Source: Gnetum montanum
Lineage: Eukaryota; Streptophyta; Gnetopsida; Gnetales; Gnetaceae
Reading direction: 5' to 3'
DNA: 64,000 nt
Assembly (NCBI GenBank): GCA_015680685.1
Contig: MNCI01014546.1
Location: 358,945 to 422,944 of the forward strand
The translations under genes and the position numbers were made by a program. Numbering within the stretch: the stretch's first letter is position 1; each line of letters begins with the position of its first letter. Under the pieces are notes generated by a model. The model was not told where the DNA came from. It searched no databases and saw only the letters and a program-made list of their open reading frames with translations. This document shows positions 58,147 through 64,000 of this stretch, piece after piece.

Positions 58147-58420
58147 GTAACAGAGGCTGGCCTATTAAGAGAGATAGGACCCAAGTTTAAGGAGAAACAT
58201 GTATTCCAAGGAAACTATATCAATCCATTTGGGAAGCAGCCTTGTGTGGCTGCTTGGCTTGATAGGGATACAAGTGCTACGATGAATGAGCAGCCAAAAG
58301 AGTCTCACATCTTCTATAGTGCCTATATCTTCCACCATAGTTACCGGAAACGGGAAATGGCGCAACGGCAACGCAACGGCAACGGCAAACAATCCGGTTG
58401 CGGAAAAAGAAACGAGCTTT
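58147..58420 (+). other. Candidate exon, unrecognised protein
   Basis: Follows a strong acceptor (CATCCTTTTGTGCAG|GTAACAG). It reads VTEAGLLREIGPKFKEKHVF, then QGNYINPFGKQPCVAAWLDR with ordinary codon use, and runs into the AACGG-repeat patch, where it loses coding character. It may be an exon of the Hsp70-like gene truncated by a transposon, or a separate remnant. No donor is evident before the repeat patch. Confidence 0.25.
58335..58415. mobile_element. Ac/hAT-like subterminal repeat patch
   Basis: ACCGGAAACGGGAAATGG, then GCAACGG, CGCAACGG and CAACGGC units. Dense AACGG motifs are typical of the ends of Ac-type hAT elements, where transposase binds. No terminal inverted repeat or second end was found, so at most a fragment. 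Confidence 0.25.
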
Positions 58421-58558
58421 AAATATAGTTGTAAAATAATTTATTTAAAAAATAAATATTTTTTGAAAAAAAATTAATAAAAAAACAAAAATATATATTA
58501 AAAACAATTTTGGTCATTGATAAATAAAAATTTTTAAATGAGTACATGACATATTTTT

Positions 58559-58790
58559 GTTTTTTTTTGAGAAAGTAGTCGAGATTATATTACAAGAGAT
58601 TACAAGTGGGGGGCCATCAGGAATGGCCCCACCAAGAGAGGGGATGATCCCCAGATTAATCAATACATCTCCATAGCTTTCTTTGAAAATCCTTTTTTAA
58701 TAATTGATATTCTAATTTTTCTTCATGCTCTTCTTGCTCTTCAGAAAAAAAATCTTCTTCAGATAACATTGATCCTATATGCCTGTTATA
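58559..58790 (-). mobile_element. 3' end of a LINE, 5'-truncated, with poly(A)
   Basis: On the minus strand: an acidic ORF end (SMLSEEDFFSEEQEEHEEKL to KLWRCID), then CTGGGGATCATCCCC, GGGGCCATTCC, CTTGTAATCTCTTGTAATAT and a terminal A run (58570-58559). The hairpin-prone GC patches, the TTGTAATC repeat and the A tail are usual for plant LINE 3' ends. Confidence 0.4.
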
Positions 58791-58894
58791 AAAATTCAAA
58801 ATATTATTTACAAAGAAGATTAAAACAAACCATAAAACAAAAATGTATTTTAAAAATGACGGCTGCAATCATGTTCTTTAATAGACAATGTATA

Positions 58895-60016
58895 ACAGAA
58901 TTGGCGGTTTCTATGACTCGTAATTATACCTTATTTTCTAACTGCAAGGACAAAGTGCTTGACTGTGTTGAAAAGGCAAAAATCCATCATACTGACGTTG
59001 GTGATGTTGTCTTAATTGGAGAATATGCAGGCATGCCTGGGTTTGAAGAGATCTTTCATGAGAGTTTTTACAATGTAAATGTCTACTGTTCCTTGGATCC
59101 AGTCCATGTTGCAGCAATTGGGGGTCTAGTTTACTTGGGGGCTAGCCCCAGCTCAGATTTAAACTCAGCATTTCAACCAAAAATAATCTCCAATTCGGGA
59201 CTGGATTCAGCCTTTCAGGAATTCTATTCCAAAGTTTCTGGTTCATTTACAGAGCTGCAGCAACAGCTTGCAATGGCAGCAGGAAAGGTGAGCAAAAATT
59301 TGAAGAGACTATCAAACCTAGGGTTTGGCTACCTCAGCGTATCAGAAGCAGAGTCTGAGGATCTGGAAGAACTCTTGGAAAAGCTGACGATAGCTGTTGA
59401 TGCAGTGAAAACTCAGAAAGTTGGGCTGATTTCAAAAGAGCAGACACTAAGCCAGACATTGACTTATTGCCATATTATAGGAAGGAGGTTGCTTTGGTTA
59501 GGGGAAATGATATATCTTGCATCCAAATTGTGCAGTGTTTTAAATGACCCAGATAACTACAATTTTGAGGGATTCGATGATATTCAGAATCTGCAAAAAA
59601 TGATAGCCTCTTTGACTGCAGAGGTAACGTCTGAGAAATGCTTACAGAAACAGGTTAGCAAACTATGAGAAGCACACCTTCTTGCTAAACAACAAAGTGA
59701 GTTAAGAGTTTTGTTCGAAGAGAAAAAGCAGCAGCTGCTTTCATTGGCTCCCCTGTTTAACACAGCTGCAACGGATTTATGCAATCGATTTCAGAATTTC
59801 CAAAAGGAATTTGAAAAAATGAATTTTGCAAAAGATCTGAACACCCAAAGCGTAAAATTAGCAGCATTGAATTCCAGCATAGAGGAGCACGCAAGAAAAT
59901 GGATAGAGGTAGCCGAGCAGATTCATGATCTTCCTATTGATTTGCAAAGATTTTTGGAAGCTTCTGCAAATTTTTCTTTACATAAGGACATGACTTTAAG
60001 GTTTCTAGAATTTTAA
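58895..60016 (+). pseudogene. Hsp70-like ATPase fragment with a C-terminal coiled coil, one in-frame stop
   Basis: A coding exon after a possible acceptor near 58894. The first 90 residues match the C-terminal part of an Hsp70 nucleotide-binding domain: LFSNCKDKVLDCVEKAKIHH, then DVGDVVLIGEYAGMPGFEEI (canonical VVLVGG with Gly to Glu) and YCSLDPVHVAAIGGLVYLGA (canonical INPDEAVAYGAA). The substrate-binding domain is replaced by about 270 residues of helical, coiled-coil-like sequence (LQQQLAMAAGKVSKNLKRLS onward). A single TGA (59666-59668) interrupts an otherwise open frame that continues to TAA at 60014-60016. A splice donor near 60000 (TTAAG|GTTTCT) could join an acceptor at 60144 (TTTTTGCAG). 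Either a young pseudogene or an atypical gene; upstream Hsp70 exons are not recognised. Confidence 0.55.
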
Positions 60017-60144
60017 CTGTACATGCATGAATTATGTAGCAAATATCTGGCACAAGTCGATGTAATATGTATGAATAATAATCACTATGATAATGTTTAC
60101 CATTAGTAGGAATTCAAGCCTGAAAAGGATTTATAATTTTTGCA

Positions 60145-60230
60145 GGCAAGTTAAGCAGAATAGTTGCTTCTATTGGAAAATTAATGCCATCAAATTACTC
60201 TCAACTTCAAATTGAGGAAATATTCTTCCA
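60145..60230 (+). other. Possible terminal exon or 3' UTR of the Hsp70-like gene
   Basis: Follows ATAATTTTTGCAG. Joined in frame to the donor near 60000 it adds QVKQNSCFYWKINAIKLLST then a stop. Not independently supported. Confidence 0.2.
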
Positions 60231-63200
60231 ATATTCATTAGCATGATTGCACTTTTGGTACTCTTACAAGGTGGAAAGAGCGAAAGGACATGAGAGAACT
60301 GTAAATTTGAAGTTCAATTGTTTTGAGAGTACATGATCTTTTGAGAGAAAAGAATGACAAGAAAAGAATGACAAGGAGATCTTTGGAAATGTTTGGTTAT
60401 GTAAATTCTGTGAGCGTGTAGACGTTGAATTGAGCTGAAAGATTCATGAATCATATAGAAATATAGAATACATCCTAAATGTTAAATCGACAAGAATCCA
60501 AGGATTCACTCCCTTAAAACTACACAAAACTAAACAATTTTTTAAATATAAGAAATAGCATGTATGGATTGAATATCAGAGAAGCATAATCTTTTATGCA
60601 ATTTCTAGAACTTTTGTGGGATGACTTTTTGTTCTTCTCTAATTTTTTTTAAAAAAATTCTGTTTTCCTTCTCACACCACTCGAAATTTCGTTTATGATT
60701 CCACTTCCAAGCCCGTGTTCCATTTCGAAGCTCATCTCCTTGATCTGTTTTATTGCTTATCACAAGACTTTTCCAAATATGCAGCCATAATATACACACA
60801 TATACAAGGAGTTGTACCAACAACATAACCAAAAGTGCACAAAAGAAAGGGGTTAGAAGAAAGGTTAATGAAAATAGATCTGACGTTTGTTGAAAAGAAA
60901 TGTTGGAATGTGTCCCTGAACGATGAACCAGGGAGCTTAAGGTTTGCAACAATATAATAATCCATCTGAGAGAGTTTCTGAGGCAAGCAGGCAATGGGTC
61001 TGTGAGACAGGATAATCTCGAGCTGAGAATGTTAGTGTCGTTCAGTTTGCACATGGGCTTGGCCTAATTATTATTGTTAATCTGTTATGTTTATCCACGG
61101 ATATGTCATCTAATCTCAGGTCTTCAACATTTTACAAGGATACCATGACCTGTGTGGGGAATTTGATGATGTCTGAGCTGTTAGAAACTAAGAATTATCT
61201 CTATAATCAGCTAGAAAAAACAATAAATAAATAAATAATTTAACGTTTTCAAAGGGGAATGATTCCCTGTGTACCAGAATAACATTTGAGGACAACTAAC
61301 CCTATCCAGAAAAGCCAGTTTTTCTTGTCTGAAATAGCAATAATTATGAAAACACCATCTCAAACATAGAAATATTTGATATTTCGGACGTCTTGACAAG
61401 TACGTATAATGCGAATGGAACATATTGAAAGCGTGTATGCAAGCGTATAACTCTGAAGAAAATGGATCCAGCCGACAAACATTTTAGCTGCATTGGGGGC
61501 TATTTTCAGTAAACGGGTCTCCAATTGATTAATTTCAAAATTTTACTTCGATCATTACCTTTTATTGCTGGCTTCGAAGTTGGATGTGTTGGATGTGATG
61601 TAAGTGGTGGTTGAAGCAACGAGGAGAGAGGAGAGATGAGATATTAGACCATGGCTCTTTACAATGGAAGGTTGAACCATGGATGATGAGATTCTGCCCT
61701 TTTAAATAACATAACAATACCATAATTATACTGAAAAACTCAAGCAGAATACCATCATAAGTATCCTCAAAAACTTAACATAAGTATAGCGTTCAAGTGT
61801 GATTCCATCGATAGCGGTGGTGTTTGAAGTTCAGAGGATTTTAAACATAACCAATGAACTTGACTGCCATTTTATCGGTCTTAAACTGTTTTAAAGGTAA
61901 ACATTAAAGTTATTTATTTCACTTGATTTGCAAGTTTGTTGGGAAGCCTGAAACCTATATTTCTTGTAAGGTTATCACCGTTGTTCATTAATACCTATGA
62001 TTTCATCTCTTACATTTAAGTGTAAGATATATATATATATATGCAGGTAGTTTAGTTGAGTTAATATCATTGAAGGCGTTGTAATGATAAATTGAAGTTA
62101 TTTATTTTTGTTGATCTGCGATTTTTCTAAGAAACCTTTCATTGCCATATATAGATAGTGTTAATTAACTATAAAATGTCAGGCTAAAATTAAAGTGCCA
62201 CATCAATTATTTTTGGGAATTTATAAAGAGTACTTATAAGTAGAAGAAATAAAAATTTAAGCAACCACAAGCTTTATCATTGGACGCAAGCTTCATTTCT
62301 TAGGAGTTGAGTTTCCTAGATGTGTTGTTTGTCAATCATAGGATTTAATCACTCATATTTTTTGGGAGTTCCCATTTTCTAAATAGATTTGGGATTAGTG
62401 TCACTCCCTTCAAATATTTTAATCAAAATTAGGTTATTACATTTCCTTATTGCATTTTTTAAGTTGATTGTATATTTTTGTAGGAACCTAATTTTAAATA
62501 ATTTATAAAAATATTTAAAAAAATTTCAACCTTCTATATCACAAATTGTATGTCTTGATTCCTTTCAAATAAAGGGATTAAAAAAAGAGAAGCATGTATG
62601 GTACCGATTATGTTCCAATAAAATCTCCTAAGAACATTGTATGAAATTCTACAAGATATTATATTACAACAATATGTCATACTTATATAAACAAATTAAC
62701 TCATATTGCATAAGCTATTCAACATTAATCAAAATCATCCCAACAATGTATAGATGAGCTTTGTAGGAATAAGATTTTAGCATTGTCGTAGTGCTAAAAT
62801 GCAAAGTTTGAATTACATGCCAACAATTGACCATAAGCAACAAGGTCATGGCAACAATTGCCAAGAAAATACACATTGAAAATGAGGCAATCTTTCAAAA
62901 TGATAAGAGTTAGAAGTACAGGAAAAATACATGAGGAGGGGAAAGCAATCTCATGATGCTTACATGATTTGTTTTTGTTGCTCCCATTCATGCTTTTTCA
63001 ATTTCTAGAATCTATCTTTATTTTTCATAAAAATGTAATATCTATCCAGTAGGTCCAATGGGTCTTCAAATATAATAAAGCTTCAGTTTTAGTTTCCATC
63101 TTATTACCTTTTGTGAGCATCCCAACTCTCTTCCATTTTGTATGTATATATATTATAAATAAACAAAAGCACCTCTTTTGTTTTGTTTTTATGAAAGGGT

Positions 63201-64000
63201 AGTCAAGACTAGTCCTCCTACATTAATGCTAATTCTCTCAAATTTTTATAGAAGTTTCCAAAGTTATCATAATGCAACATATTCTGTAAAGTGTTCATGC
63301 AAAAGATATTTAATATTAATTAATACAGTGTAATTAATCATTTATCACTCCTTTTTGAAATATTGAATGCCTTGTTAGGAGTTTCTGAATAATATGTTTA
63401 TCATATCACCTCAGAAGTTAAGCATTTATTTTAAGCACGATACATAACTTAGCAAGCGTTAAATGATTATAAGCATGATCTATGAAGACCAAGTATTCTA
63501 TATATATCTTTAAAAAAAACATTGTAAATCTAAAAATTATATGAGCTAGCATTTGATTTTGTGAAGGAAAGGGCTGGTGCATTATAGTAAGATAAAAATC
63601 TTAAGAGATGTTCTGCTACACTAGAAATAATGTAAAAGCTATGCAATTTTTTGAAGTTCTTAAATAAGATGATTAAAAAAAATGGGAGAAACTGCATATG
63701 TTGGTTAAGATTAAAAGTGGTAAAACATGCAATCTAAGCAAAAATGTCCACAATTGCTATCTCACTTCCTTACATGATTAGCTGTTACACACAACACATT
63801 GAAATACATATGATATAAAAAGAGCTTCTTCAATCAGGATAGACACTTTATCCTACTAAGGACCAACATGATGAAGAAATGAGTCGAGAAGATAATTCTA
63901 TCCATTACTGCAAAGCACCGGGTTCTCACTGCATGGAATGATAATAAAATCATCACAACTGCAAATCCAAATCCAAAACCCAATCCACATGCTAACCAAT
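60231..64000. other. AT-rich intergenic DNA
   Basis: No recognised gene. A 149-codon minus-strand ORF (60605-61054, MCKLNDTNILSSRLSCLTDP, with hydrophobic segments) overlaps another open frame and has no known domain. TA microsatellite at 62028-62042. Confidence 0.4.

Noticed and set aside
60605-61054. 149-codon minus-strand ORF with hydrophobic segments
   Set aside because: Overlaps a second open frame of similar quality, and has no domain or promoter evidence; treated as unsupported.
1-64000. CRISPR array, bacterial operon, riboswitch or prophage
   Set aside because: No regularly spaced repeats, Shine-Dalgarno-led gene clusters or phage genes. Base composition, introns and elements are those of a plant nucleus.

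Overview
The window is nuclear DNA of a plant, probably a species with a large repeat-rich genome; a gymnosperm is likely but not proven. The evidence is long AT-rich non-coding DNA, nested LTR retrotransposons of the Ty3/gypsy Athila/Tat type, a LINE-type reverse transcriptase, and two small pieces of host gene. There are no bacterial-style operons, CRISPR arrays or convincing tRNA/rRNA genes.

Layout. (1) 1-1560: minus-strand 5' end of a host gene whose first exon reads as a chloroplast transit peptide; the rest of the gene lies left of the window. (2) 1562-5484: two related LTR elements in tandem, sharing the target site TAAGC, immediately upstream of that gene. (3) 5490-8046: AT-rich DNA without recognisable genes. 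(4) 8052-11358: a Copia-like element (duplicated target CATTA) with a decayed leucine-rich-repeat fragment inside. (5) 11996-22543: non-autonomous Athila/Tat-like element A (minus strand, perfect target duplication CTAGG), apparently inserted in a tRNA-derived SINE. (6) 22549-53660: a LINE reverse-transcriptase gene (plus strand), broken first by a solo LTR (24421-25446) and then by a large nest (26059-53087). The nest holds minus-strand element C, an orphan LTR and extra gag-pol copy (called E here), and plus-strand element D (43485-52120). (7) 53660-64000: host-like DNA with a plus-strand Hsp70-like exon (about 58895-60016), a LINE tail, an Ac/hAT-like repeat patch and small tandem duplications.

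The Athila/Tat-like elements form one family in three states. C/E carries gag, protease, reverse transcriptase, RNase H and integrase. A has gag-protease only. D has gag only. All three keep a long extra ORF between pol (or gag) and the 3' LTR. It has a basic N-terminus, a globular domain resembling plant 'putative plant transposon proteins', a long coiled coil, and a conserved EEPPPPGT-type C-terminus. Upstream of it each element has a TATA box preceded by repeats resembling that same element's own LTR promoter. This looks like a separate promoter for the extra ORF and is the most novel feature here.

All retroelement reading frames are broken, often by TAG where relatives have CAG. That pattern fits deamination of methylated CHG sites. 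Domain limits are estimates by eye from translation and comparison between copies; no alignment or database search was run.
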